From Microbispora bryophytorum (GTDB lineage: Bacteria; Actinomycetota; Actinomycetes; Streptosporangiales; Streptosporangiaceae), in the NCBI RefSeq assembly GCF_006874465.1, contig NZ_VIRL01000006.1, positions 1 to 64,000 of the forward strand: a DNA stretch of 64,000 bases. The letters run 5' to 3'. This document shows positions 33,519 through 41,346 of the stretch, piece by piece. Numbering within the stretch: position 1 is the first letter of the stretch; every line of letters begins with the position of its first letter. The translations under genes and the position numbers were made by a program. The notes under the pieces are model-generated. The model was not told the origin of the DNA. It saw nothing but the letters and a program-made list of their open reading frames with translations, and did not search any database.

Positions 33519-33893
33519 TCAGAAGGCGTACGGGCCGAAGCGGCCCCAGGCGACGACGGCGGCCAGCACCAGGAGCACCAGGTTGACGACGATGACCTGG
33601 GATTCCGCGCGACGGGCGTGAACGACGGCCGCTCCGGCCATGATCAGGGCGATGCCGAGCGCGGCGAGTGGCGTCAGCACCGGGGCGATGCCCGTGACGG
33701 CGGGCAGGACGAGGCCGAAGGCGATCAACACCTCAAGAGCGCCGAGGCCCTTGATCGTGCCTGCGGAGAAGTCCTCGGTCCAGGTCATGCCGGACACCGC
33801 CAGCCGGTCCTTCGGCTGGGCGAGTTTCATCACCCCGGCGACGAGGAACGCGAGGGTGAGCAGGCCGGCGATGACCCACAGGACGATGTTCAT
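33519..33893 (-). CDS. DoxX-family membrane protein
   Basis: 124 aa with four hydrophobic segments. N-terminal MNIVLWVIAGLLTLAFLVAGVMKLAQPK is the usual DoxX/DUF4267-like opening (G..K motif). Such small membrane proteins are linked to redox stress or thiosulfate oxidation, but specific roles are unclear. ATG at 33891-33893 chosen over a longer frame to 33971 that lacks hydrophobicity. Alone on this strand; the divergent RibD-like gene starts 210 bp away. Confidence 0.75.
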   Translation of the reverse strand: MNIVLWVIAGLLTLAFLVAGVMKLAQPKDRLAVSGMTWTEDFSAGTIKGLGALEVLIAFGLVLPAVTGIAPVLTPLAALGIALIMAGAAVVHARRAESQVIVVNLVLLVLAAVVAWGRFGPYAF

Positions 33894-34102
33894 GGAGAGT
33901 CCGTTCTTGCGGCAGCAGAGCGAAATGTAGCGGATGGGCGAGCCGCGGCCGTCGCGGGCGATCGCTGTCACGCCTGTCGCACGTGGTCGGCGAAATATTC
34001 TTCGAAGAAATCCGGGAGCCGGTGTCGGATCGGGGCGGTGGTGTTCGTAGCAGGGGTGAGGCCGCCCACGAGCGGCGGCGCCAAGGCGAAGGAACCGCGA
34101 TC

Positions 34103-34723
34103 ATGAAGCTGACTACCATCACTCAGGTCACCGTCGATGGAGTGGTGCAGGGAAACGGCGGCGCGTCGGACGAGGACCGCAGGAACGGATTCGAGCGCGG
34201 CGGATGGGCCCTGGGCAGGGGCGACGACGAGACCCACGCGTTCATCAACCAGACCTACCAGCGCGCCGACGCGTTCCTGCTCGGCCGGCGGACCTACGAG
34301 CTGTTCGCCGGCTCGTGGGGGACCATGACGGTCCAGGATGCCCCTGGCTGGGAGGGCGTTGTGGAAGCGTTGAACACACGGCCCAAGTACGTGGCGTCGA
34401 CCACGCTCACAGATCCGGCGTGGTCGGATACGACCGTCCTGTCCGGAGACGTCGCGGCCGCCATCGCGGACCTGAAGGCCACGCCGGGCGGTGAGCTGCA
34501 GGTGCACGGCAGCGGCACCCTGACCCGGTGGCTGCTGGAGAACGACCTGGTCGACGAGATGACCCTGATCGTCGTTCCCGTCGTTGTCGGCCAGGGCGCG
34601 CGGCTGTTCCCGGACGCCGGCCCGGATCTTGCGCTCGACCTGGTCCAGTCGCGCGTCGACTCCAAGGGCGTGACGATCCAGGTCTACCGGCCGGCCGGGC
34701 GCCCGCAGTATGCGACAGCGTGA
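34103..34723 (+). CDS. Dihydrofolate reductase-like / RibD C-terminal domain protein
   Basis: 206 aa. RibD_C (DHFR-like) fold: MKLTTITQVTVDGVVQG, RADAFLLGRRTYELFAGSWG, then LQVHGSGTLTRWLLENDLVDEMTLIVVPVVVGQGARLF. Members are NADPH-dependent reductases of mostly unknown substrate. ATG follows AAGGAACC. Located just upstream of a DGPF protein and ECF sigma gene on the same strand, a combination common around ECF42 regulators. Confidence 0.8.
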   Translation: MKLTTITQVTVDGVVQGNGGASDEDRRNGFERGGWALGRGDDETHAFINQTYQRADAFLLGRRTYELFAGSWGTMTVQDAPGWEGVVEALNTRPKYVASTTLTDPAWSDTTVLSGDVAAAIADLKATPGGELQVHGSGTLTRWLLENDLVDEMTLIVVPVVVGQGARLFPDAGPDLALDLVQSRVDSKGVTIQVYRPAGRPQYATA

Positions 34724-34823
34724 AGTCCCCGACCGGTACCCCCCTGCACCCCCTGCTCGACACCCCTGCCTCGACAGCCCGTCTGGACAACCCCGTCTCG
34801 ACGCCACAGGAGATGATTTTCAG

Positions 34824-35147
34824 ATGCGGTACCTGATTTCCGTGATCCACGACCAGGCCGGCCTCGCCACCCCGGAGGAGGACGCGGCGATCGACGTGTT
34901 CAACGACAGGCTCCGGGCCGAGGGCCACTGGGTCTTCGCCGGTGGCCTCGCCTCGCCCAGCACGGCCACCGTCATCGACAACCGGGGCGGGGAGGCGATG
35001 GTCACCGACGGGCCCTTCCTGGAGTCGAAGGAGTATCTCGCCGGCTTCTGGATCATCGAGGCAGCCGACCTCGACGCGGCGCTCAAGCTGGCGGCCGAGG
35101 GGTCGAAGGCCTGCAACCGGAAAGTCGAGGTGCGGCCGTTCCTGTGA
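34824..35147 (+). CDS. YciI-like DGPF-domain protein
   Basis: 107 aa with the eponymous TDGPF motif (VTDGPFLESKEYLAGFWIIEA). ATG after CAGGAG. Biochemical role unknown. It is coupled to the sigma factor by a GTGA overlap; DGPF genes next to ECF42 sigma factors are an established association, and the sigma factor commonly controls its DGPF neighbour. Confidence 0.88.
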   Translation: MRYLISVIHDQAGLATPEEDAAIDVFNDRLRAEGHWVFAGGLASPSTATVIDNRGGEAMVTDGPFLESKEYLAGFWIIEAADLDAALKLAAEGSKACNRKVEVRPFL

Positions 35148-36385
35148 ACGGGATCGACGCCCACGAGGCGATCACCAAGGCCCACCATGAGGAATGGGCA
35201 CGAGTGGTCGCCTCCCTGACCAGGCGCTTCGGGGACCTCGACATCGCCGAGGAGGCGGCCGCCGAGGCGTTCGCGACCGCCGTCCAGCGGTGGCCGGCCG
35301 ACGGCGTGCCCCCCAACCCGGGCGCCTGGCTGACCACCACGGCCAACCACAGAGCCATCGACCGGATCCGGCGCGAGATCAAGCGCGACGACAAGCACAA
35401 GGAGGCTCAGATGGTCTATGACGACGACCCGCCCGAGCCTGTCGGCGCCATCGACGACGACCGGCTCCGGCTGATCTTCACCTGCTGCCACCCGGCACTG
35501 GCGATGGAGACCCGCGTGGCGCTGACGCTGCGCATGGTCGCCGGCCTGACCATGCCCGAGATCGCCCGCGCCTTCCTTGTGGCCGAGAGCGCCATGGGGC
35601 AGCGGATCACCCGCGCGAAGGCCAAGATCAAGGCGGCGCGCATCCCCTATCGGGTGCCGTCGGCCGAGGATCTCCCGGCGCGCGTCTCCGGCGTCCTCGC
35701 CGTCCTGTTCCTCGTCTTCAACGAGGGCTACCTGGCCACCGGCCCCGGCACCGATCCCGTACGGCACGAGCTGACCGCCGAGGCGATCCGGCTCGCCCGC
35801 CTGATCCGTGTCCTCCTGCCGGACGACGGTGAGGTGGCGGGGCTGCTGGCGCTGATGCTCCTGACCGAGGCTCGCCGCCCCGCCCGGGTCTCGGCCGGCG
35901 GCGAACTGGTCCCTCTGACCGAGCAGGACCGAGGGGCCTGGGACGCGGAACTGATCGCCGAGGGTCACGGGCTGGTGCGCGAGCGCCTCGCCGCTGCCGC
36001 CGCCGGGGTGGCTCCGGGTCGCTACCAGATTCTCGCGGCGATCAACGCCGTGCACACCTCCGCCCGCGACATCCGCGACACCGACTGGTCGCAGGTCCTC
36101 GCCCTCTACGACCAGCTCGTCCGCCTCGACCCCTCGCCGATCGTCACCCTCAACCGGGCCATCGCGGTCGCCGAGCTCGACGGCCCGGAGGTGGCACTGG
36201 CCATCGTCGACCGCCTCGCCGAGGCGTTGGCCGGCTATCACGCCTACCACGCCACCCGCGCCGACCTGCTACGCCGGCTGGGCCGCAGCCGGGAGTCACG
36301 CGCGGCCTACGACAGAGCCATCGAACTGGCCGGCAACACCGCGGAGACCGCCCACCTCACCCGGCGCCGCGACCAAGTGCGGTAG
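35144..36385 (+). CDS. ECF42-type RNA polymerase sigma factor with C-terminal TPR-like extension
   Basis: 413 aa, about twice the length of classical ECF factors. Sigma2 near 10-80 (ITKAHHEEWARVVASLTRRFGDLDIAEEAAAEAFATAVQRWPADG), sigma4 near 110-165 (LTLRMVAGLTMPEIARAFLVAESAMGQRITRAKAKIKA), then about 240 residues of helical repeats (LAVLFLVFNEGYLATG ... NRAIAVAELDGPEVAL). No anti-sigma gene is adjacent; in ECF42 members the extension takes over regulation. The GTG start overlaps the DGPF stop. Confidence 0.88.
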   Translation: MNGIDAHEAITKAHHEEWARVVASLTRRFGDLDIAEEAAAEAFATAVQRWPADGVPPNPGAWLTTTANHRAIDRIRREIKRDDKHKEAQMVYDDDPPEPVGAIDDDRLRLIFTCCHPALAMETRVALTLRMVAGLTMPEIARAFLVAESAMGQRITRAKAKIKAARIPYRVPSAEDLPARVSGVLAVLFLVFNEGYLATGPGTDPVRHELTAEAIRLARLIRVLLPDDGEVAGLLALMLLTEARRPARVSAGGELVPLTEQDRGAWDAELIAEGHGLVRERLAAAAAGVAPGRYQILAAINAVHTSARDIRDTDWSQVLALYDQLVRLDPSPIVTLNRAIAVAELDGPEVALAIVDRLAEALAGYHAYHATRADLLRRLGRSRESRAAYDRAIELAGNTAETAHLTRRRDQVR

Positions 36386-36470
36386 CGCCACGACGCCTCC
36401 CGTACGGGAGGTCCGGCGGTGTTCCGCAGCCGGACGAGCACGGCGACGACACGAGGCCAGAGAGGCGAGC

Positions 36471-37328
36471 TCAGCCGCGGTCGGCGGCCTGCACGGCGGC
36501 GTCTACGGTGTGCCGCAGCAGCAGCGCGGTGGTGACCGGGCCGACCCCGCCGGGCACGGGCGTGAGCGCCCCGGCCTTGCCCGCGACCGCGACCGCGTCG
36601 ACGTCGCCGACCAGGCCGCCGTCCTCGGTGGGGTTGGTGCCGACGTCCACGACCACCGCCCCGGCCCGCACGTGCTCGGCCGTGATCAGCCCGGCGCGGC
36701 CGACCGCGGCCACGACCACGTCGGCCGCGGAGGTGACGGCGGCCAGGTCCCGCGTACGGGAGTGGCAGACCGTGACGGTGGCGTTCCTGTCCAGCAGGAG
36801 ATGGGCGGCGGGTTTGCCGACCACGGTGGACCGGCCGACCACGGCGACGCGGCTGCCGGCCAGGTCGATCTCGTGGTGGTCGAGGATCGCCACGACGGCC
36901 TCGGCGGTCGCCGGGGCGAAGGCGGGCAGCCCCGCGGCCAGGCGGCCCAGCGACAGGGGGTTGGCGCCGTCGACGTCCTTCTCGAACGCGATCGCGCCGG
37001 CCAGATCCTCCAGCTTCGCCCCCTGCGGCAGCGGGGTCTGGAGGATGATCCCGTGCACGGTGTCGTCGTCGCTCAGCGCCGCCAGCCTGTCGCGGATCGA
37101 ACCGGGGGCGGCCTGCGCGCCGAGGTCGACGATGTCACAGGTGATGCCGGCCTTCTCGGCGGCGCGGGCGATCGAGCGGACATACCAGGCGCTGGACTCG
37201 TCGGCCGTGGCGACGACGACGGCGAGCTTCGGCGGCGCGCCGGCCGCGGCGAGCGCGGCGGCCCGCTCGGCGGCCCCGGCCCGGATCGACGCCGCGAGCT
37301 CCTTGCCGGACAGGACGCGGGCGCTCAC
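36471..37328 (-). CDS. folD: FolD-like methylenetetrahydrofolate dehydrogenase lacking the cyclohydrolase lysine
   Basis: 285 aa. NAD(P)-dependent oxidation of methylene-THF. FolD motifs: ILQTPLPQG, EKDVDGANPLSLGRL, VVGRSTVVGKPAAHLL and LTPVPGGVGPVT. The segment YVRSIARAAEKAGI aligns to YVASKRKACEEVGF of E. coli FolD, so Ile53 replaces the catalytic Lys56 needed for cyclohydrolase activity; the usual PCTP is also altered (APATA). Its GTG start overlaps the stop of a stand-alone cyclohydrolase-family gene, suggesting the second activity has moved to that protein. Dehydrogenase assignment is firm; loss of the second activity is inference. Confidence 0.85.
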   Translation of the reverse strand: MSARVLSGKELAASIRAGAAERAAALAAAGAPPKLAVVVATADESSAWYVRSIARAAEKAGITCDIVDLGAQAAPGSIRDRLAALSDDDTVHGIILQTPLPQGAKLEDLAGAIAFEKDVDGANPLSLGRLAAGLPAFAPATAEAVVAILDHHEIDLAGSRVAVVGRSTVVGKPAAHLLLDRNATVTVCHSRTRDLAAVTSAADVVVAAVGRAGLITAEHVRAGAVVVDVGTNPTEDGGLVGDVDAVAVAGKAGALTPVPGGVGPVTTALLLRHTVDAAVQAADRG

Positions 37329-37945
37329 TTCGCGATCTCCTCGCGGACGGCGGCGGTGACGCGTTCGGCCCGTGCGGCGACCTCGTCCACGCCGGCCGCC
37401 TCGGCGGCCAGTTCGGCGCGGACCCGCTCGTCCTTGATTCCCCCGAGGTTGATCTCGATGTTCACCCGGGCGGTGGTCGCCGCCGCCCGTGCGGCCTCGG
37501 TGGCGGCGGCGATGTCGGAGACGACGTTGCGGTTGCCGATGGGCAGTAGTTCTTCGGCGACGCCGATGGCTCTCCTCGCGACGGCGACCACCTCGGCAGG
37601 GACCTTGCCTGCCCCCACCAGCGCCTCGGCGATGGCGGCCGAGCGGGCGGCCTTCGCCTCGTCGGTGTCCTTGGGCAGCTTGTACGCCTCGGTGACCGCA
37701 GTGAACGCCGCCGCGTCGTCCTCGGCCAGGCGTAGGGCGCTCGATCGCAGTTCGTCGGTCTCGCCGGTGATCCGTTCGATCACGGCCGCGTGCTCGGCGT
37801 AATTCTCGCCGGTGGTGTAACGCGCGACCATGCCCAGCAGGGCCGCGGCCTGCGCGGCGTGCAGGGCCGCGGTGGCGCCTCCGCCCGGCGCGGGCACCCG
37901 ATCGGCGAGGCGGGACAGGAAATCGCTGATCTTCTCGTCGCGCAT
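37325..37945 (-). CDS. Cyclodeaminase/cyclohydrolase (FTCD_C) family protein, FchA-like
   Basis: 206 aa, the length of methenyl-THF cyclohydrolase FchA. MRDEKISDFLSRLADRVPAPGGGATAALHAAQAAALLGMVARYT contains the PxPGGGSxAA-like family signature; later come EDDAAAFTAVTEAYKLP and IGNRNVVSDIAAA. All-helical, soluble. Overlap with the folD-like gene implies a shared operon and probably partnered activities. Alternative: formimino-THF cyclodeaminase of His degradation, less likely because no hut genes are nearby. Confidence 0.82.
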   Translation of the reverse strand: MRDEKISDFLSRLADRVPAPGGGATAALHAAQAAALLGMVARYTTGENYAEHAAVIERITGETDELRSSALRLAEDDAAAFTAVTEAYKLPKDTDEAKAARSAAIAEALVGAGKVPAEVVAVARRAIGVAEELLPIGNRNVVSDIAAATEAARAAATTARVNIEINLGGIKDERVRAELAAEAAGVDEVAARAERVTAAVREEIAK

Positions 37946-37980
37946 CGCGCTCGTCCTCCGGTCGTCCTGTTTACGCGTGG

Positions 37981-38118
37981 CACGCCTCGCGCGTCGGCAC
38001 GCTTCGCGAATAAGCCACGCCTCGCGCATCGGCACGGTTCGCGAATAAGCCACGGTTCGCGCACGGGCACCGTTCGCGCACGGGCACGCTTCGCGAATGG
38101 GCACGGGCACGTCTTCGC
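37981..38118. repeat. 17/18-bp tandem repeat upstream of the cyclohydrolase gene
   Basis: CAC-N3-TCGCG-type units start at about 37981, 37998, 38016, 38033, 38051, 38068, 38085 and 38102, alternating 17 and 18 bp. Variants include CACGCTTCGCGAAT and CACGGTTCGCGCAC. It fills most of the gap between the FchA-like gene and the EamA gene (ending 38184) and overlaps the expected promoter of the former. Confidence 0.75.
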
Positions 38119-38183
38119 GCGTGGCACGGCCGGGAAAATCCTCCCACGGCCCGCTGGTCGCTCCGCGTATGGGCTCGTTCGTG

Positions 38184-39128
38184 TCAGCGAGACGGGCTGG
38201 CCGTCGGAGCCGCGGGCCGTACGGGCGCGGGCGGGGCGGAGTCGCGCCGGGAGGGCCCGGCCGGGGCCTGACCGAGGAGGGTGCCGCCGAGGGCGAGGAC
38301 CATGCCGAGCAGTTGGATCGGGCTGAGGGCCTGCCCGAGCGCGGCCCAGCCGATAACGGCCGCGGAGACCGGACTGAGCAGGGCGAGGAAGGCGACGGAC
38401 GTCGCGGGGAGCCGGGAGATGCCGCGGAACCAGATCCAGTAGCCGAGGGCGGTGCCGACGATGCCCAGATAGGCGTAGCCGAGCAGGTTCTCGCCGCTGA
38501 GCGCCGGCGGCGCGCCCTCGATCAGCAGAGCGACCGGGACGAGCAGCAGCCCGCCCGCGGTGAGCTGCCATCCGGTGAGGGCGAGGGCGCCGACCCCCTC
38601 GGGACGGCCCCAGCGCTTGGTCAGCACGGTCCCGGCGGACATCGACGCGGCCCCGGCCAGCCCGGCGAGCACGCCGACCATGTCGAGCCGTGCCTCGGCA
38701 CGCAGGACGACCAGCCCGACCCCGAGCAGTCCGAGGAGCCCGGCGAGCACCTTGCGTGCGGTCGGACGCTCGGCGAGCAACAGGGCGGCGAAGACGAGCG
38801 CGAACAGCGGCCCGATCGCGCCGAGCACGGCCGCGACGCCGCCGGGCAGCCGGTACGCCGCCAGGAACAGCAGCGGGAAGAACGCCCCGATGTTCAACAC
38901 GCCGAGCACCGCGGCCCGCCAGATCCACATGCCGTGGGGCAGGACCCGGCCGATGCCCAGCAGCACAAGCCCGGCGGGCAGCGCTCTCATCACGGCGGTG
39001 AACATCGGGCGGTCGGGCGGCAGGAACTCCGTGGTCACGGCGTACGTCGAGCCCCAGGCGAGCGGCGTGAGCGCGGTGAGGGCCAGCGTTCCGGCAGAAC
39101 CGGGCCGGGATGCGGCGGACAGGCTCAT
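38184..39128 (-). CDS. EamA/DMT-superfamily transporter
   Basis: 314 aa with about ten hydrophobic helices arranged as two EamA repeats (ALTALTPLAWGSTYAVTTEFLPPDRP in the first; SAGTVLTKRWGRPEGVGALALTGWQL in the second). Probable small-metabolite or drug exporter. Divergent from a MarR regulator at 39233, with two similar palindromes between the starts, so it is probably repressed by that regulator. Confidence 0.85.
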   Translation of the reverse strand: MSLSAASRPGSAGTLALTALTPLAWGSTYAVTTEFLPPDRPMFTAVMRALPAGLVLLGIGRVLPHGMWIWRAAVLGVLNIGAFFPLLFLAAYRLPGGVAAVLGAIGPLFALVFAALLLAERPTARKVLAGLLGLLGVGLVVLRAEARLDMVGVLAGLAGAASMSAGTVLTKRWGRPEGVGALALTGWQLTAGGLLLVPVALLIEGAPPALSGENLLGYAYLGIVGTALGYWIWFRGISRLPATSVAFLALLSPVSAAVIGWAALGQALSPIQLLGMVLALGGTLLGQAPAGPSRRDSAPPAPVRPAAPTASPSR

Positions 39129-39149
39129 GAAGATTGCTCCTCGTTGATA

Positions 39150-39165
39150 ATCTCAACGTTGAAAT
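39150..39165. promoter_or_regulatory. MarR operator near the EamA start (predicted)
   Basis: ATCTCAACGTTGAAAT holds the perfect 10-bp core TCAACGTTGA and 14 of 16 symmetric positions. It lies 21 bp upstream of the transporter ATG. Confidence 0.65.
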
Positions 39166-39197
39166 AACAGCATGAGATTCGCGTAGACGTCAAACTA

Positions 39198-39209
39198 CTC
39201 AACGTTGAG
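39198..39209. promoter_or_regulatory. MarR operator near the marR start (predicted)
   Basis: CTCAACGTTGAG is a perfect 12-bp palindrome sharing its core with the site at 39150-39165. The two centres are 46 bp apart. Confidence 0.65.
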
Positions 39210-39232
39210 ATACTTAGTGTTCAGGGGTCGCG

Positions 39233-39733
39233 ATGAACGATGCCGTCGATCTGCTGATGACGCAGTGGGCGCGCGAACGGCCCGACCTGGACGTCTGGCC
39301 GATGGGGATCATGGGCCGGATCAGCCGGCTGTCGCGGCTGCTCGACCGGGAGCTGAAGGAGTTCTTCGCCCCGCACGGCCTGGAGCGCTGGGAGTTCGAC
39401 GTCCTGGCCACGTTGCGGCGGTCCGGTCCTCCGTACGAGCTGACGGCGGGAGCGCTGAACAAGGCGGCGATGGTGACCTCCGGTGCGATCACCAACCGCA
39501 TCGACCGCATGGCGGCCAGGGGACTGGTCGAGCGGATCCCGGACTCCGGCGACCGGCGGTCGGTCCTGGTGCGGCTCACCGAGCGCGGTCTCGCGCTGGT
39601 GGACGAGGTGCTGGAGCCGCACGTCGCGAACGAGGCGCGCCTGCTGGCGTCGCTGGACCCCCGGGAGCGCGACCACCTCGCCGCCGCCCTGCGCTCCCTC
39701 CTCGCCTCCCTCGGCGACACCACCCTCGGCTAG
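39233..39733 (+). CDS. MarR-family transcriptional regulator
   Basis: 166 aa. Winged helix about 45-125 with AMVTSGAITNRIDRMAARGLVERIPDSGDRRSVLVRLTERG. It resembles the MarR protein at 6412 along its length, including the ERPDLDV opening and the SRLSRLL helix, so the two are paralogues with different operators (CAACGTTG against YGACGTCR). Probably represses the divergent EamA transporter and itself. ATG at 39233 after CAGGGG. Confidence 0.87.
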   Translation: MNDAVDLLMTQWARERPDLDVWPMGIMGRISRLSRLLDRELKEFFAPHGLERWEFDVLATLRRSGPPYELTAGALNKAAMVTSGAITNRIDRMAARGLVERIPDSGDRRSVLVRLTERGLALVDEVLEPHVANEARLLASLDPRERDHLAAALRSLLASLGDTTLG

Positions 39734-39751
39734 TGAGTACGCCCCGGTCCG

Positions 39752-39827
39752 TATCCTTTCACCGCGACCTCGGGCGTGAAAGGATAGTGATTATCCTTTC
39801 ATCGAGGGATGCGGCGTGAAAGGATAA
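39752..39827. promoter_or_regulatory. Two nested inverted repeats upstream of fic (operator candidates)
   Basis: TATCCTTTCAC at 39752-39762 is complemented by GTGAAAGGATA at 39776-39786. TTATCCTTTCA at 39791-39801 is complemented by TGAAAGGATAA at 39817-39827. Four copies of one 10-bp half-site thus alternate in orientation right before the fic start at 39833, the last covering the ribosome binding region (AAAGG). Confidence 0.75.
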
Positions 39828-39832
39828 CCGGC

Positions 39833-41128
39833 ATGGCCGGTTTTCAGGAGGCGTCGTGGCCGACCGCATGGGATGCCCCGAGTAGGCGTGACAGGCGCGG
39901 CGGTGTCTACCGCCCGTATCTGCCGGATCGCCTGGTAGGTCGCCTCCTTATCGTGTCGCCCGACATAGCCCGGGAGGTCTCCGTCGTCGAGGGCATGGTG
40001 CGGCGGCTTGTCGCCCATCCGGCAGGTTTCGGCATCGACGGTCTCGCCCGGTTTCTTCTCCGGTCCGAGGCGATCGCTTCCTCGCGGATCGAGGGTCTCC
40101 AGGCATCTCCCCAGCAGGTCGCTCTCGCCGAACTCGCGGGGTACGACGACGGAGTGTCCAAAGGGTTCACCGCGACGGCACGGCTCGTGGCCAACAACGT
40201 GACGGCCTTGCGGCAGGCGGTCACCGATCTGGTGACAGCCGAGTCCGTGTCCACTTCAGACATCGTCGCCCTTCATCAGGTGCTCCTTCCGGAGGAGCGA
40301 CACCACGGGTTGCGACAGGTGCAGAACTGGGTCGGGGGCGGTGACTGGCATCCGCTGGACGCGGAGTTCGTTCCGCCGCCGCCAGAGCACGTTCCCTCGC
40401 TGATGGACGATCTCGCGACGTACCTCAACGGCGCGGAACACGCGGCGCTTATCCAGGCGGCCTTGATCCATGCTCAGTTCGAGACCATTCATCCCTTCAC
40501 CGATGGCAACGGAAGAGTGGGACGCGCGCTCATCCACACGGTTCTCACCCGGCGAGGCCTGACGCCCAGCGCCATCCTTCCGATCAGCCTGGTTCTGCTC
40601 ACCCGCTCGGACGAGTACGTCGCCGGTCTCATGGCATACCGCTACTCCGGAGAGCCCGGTTCGTCCGAAGCTCAGGAGGCGGTCGAGACCTGGCTGAGTC
40701 TGTTCGTCACGGCGACGAGGACGGCGGTGGAGCAGGCGGAGAAGTTCGCCGACGAGTTGACGCAGGTGCACGAGGACTGGCTGGAACGCCATCGCCGGTT
40801 CCGTGAGTCGCGAGGGCTGCGGCCGGTCGCTCGATCCGACTCGGCGGTCGCGCGCCTGCTCGACCTTCTGCCTGCGGCTCCCGTCGTCACCGCTCGTACC
40901 GTGCAGCGCCTGCTTTCGGTCACGCACCCCGCCGCTCGGCAGGCGTTGGAGGAGCTCGCCGGCGCTGGCATCCTGAACCCCAAACAGGTCGAGAGAAACA
41001 CCCGTGGGTATCTGGCGAGTGAGGTCTTCGACCTGCTCACGCTGACAGAGCGCCGATTGGCGAGCACACGTTGGGATACGCGTAAGTCTGCACCCCGGCG
41101 GGTCGTGCCGGCTCGGCCCCAGCGGTGA
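39833..41128 (+). CDS. Fic-family AMP transferase with C-terminal winged helix
   Basis: 431 aa from ATG 39833; an ATG at 39809 lies inside the inverted repeats. Fic core with HPFTDGNGR (residues 220-228), needed for nucleotidyl transfer, and an N-terminal inhibitory motif SSRIEG (83-88) as in class II Fic proteins, whose Glu blocks ATP gamma-phosphate. The C terminus (about 340-410) is a winged-helix-like domain (ARTVQRLLSVTHPAARQALEELAGAGILNPK). It may bind its own upstream repeats. Third codon positions are less GC-biased than in the neighbours, suggesting recent transfer. Target unknown. Confidence 0.88.
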   Translation: MAGFQEASWPTAWDAPSRRDRRGGVYRPYLPDRLVGRLLIVSPDIAREVSVVEGMVRRLVAHPAGFGIDGLARFLLRSEAIASSRIEGLQASPQQVALAELAGYDDGVSKGFTATARLVANNVTALRQAVTDLVTAESVSTSDIVALHQVLLPEERHHGLRQVQNWVGGGDWHPLDAEFVPPPPEHVPSLMDDLATYLNGAEHAALIQAALIHAQFETIHPFTDGNGRVGRALIHTVLTRRGLTPSAILPISLVLLTRSDEYVAGLMAYRYSGEPGSSEAQEAVETWLSLFVTATRTAVEQAEKFADELTQVHEDWLERHRRFRESRGLRPVARSDSAVARLLDLLPAAPVVTARTVQRLLSVTHPAARQALEELAGAGILNPKQVERNTRGYLASEVFDLLTLTERRLASTRWDTRKSAPRRVVPARPQR

Positions 41129-41143
41129 CACCTTCGCCACATC

Positions 41144-41335
41144 GTGCGGGCGGTGACCCCTTGGCATGTGTGGCGTTCCGATGTCGGGCGATGGTGGGCC
41201 GGCCGCAACCGTCCGTTCAGTCTCGCCGCTGAGGAGGCCGGTGCTCATCGGACTGTGGACGGGGACGACCTGGGCGAGCTCTGCCGCGTGATCGTCGAGC
41301 AGGAGAACCTGGCCGACCTGGCCACCGGGCCGTGA
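41144..41335 (+). CDS. Small hypothetical protein
   Basis: 63 aa from GTG, 15 bp after fic on the same strand. Sequence begins MRAVTPWHVWRSDVGRWWAGRNRPFS and ends in a Glu-rich helix (ELCRVIVEQENLADLATG). The WRSDxGRWWA pattern recalls small actinomycete proteins of unknown function, but I cannot name a family. Could be a fragment or a fic-associated small protein. Confidence 0.45.
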   Translation: MRAVTPWHVWRSDVGRWWAGRNRPFSLAAEEAGAHRTVDGDDLGELCRVIVEQENLADLATGP

Positions 41336-41346
41336 GTCCCGGAATT

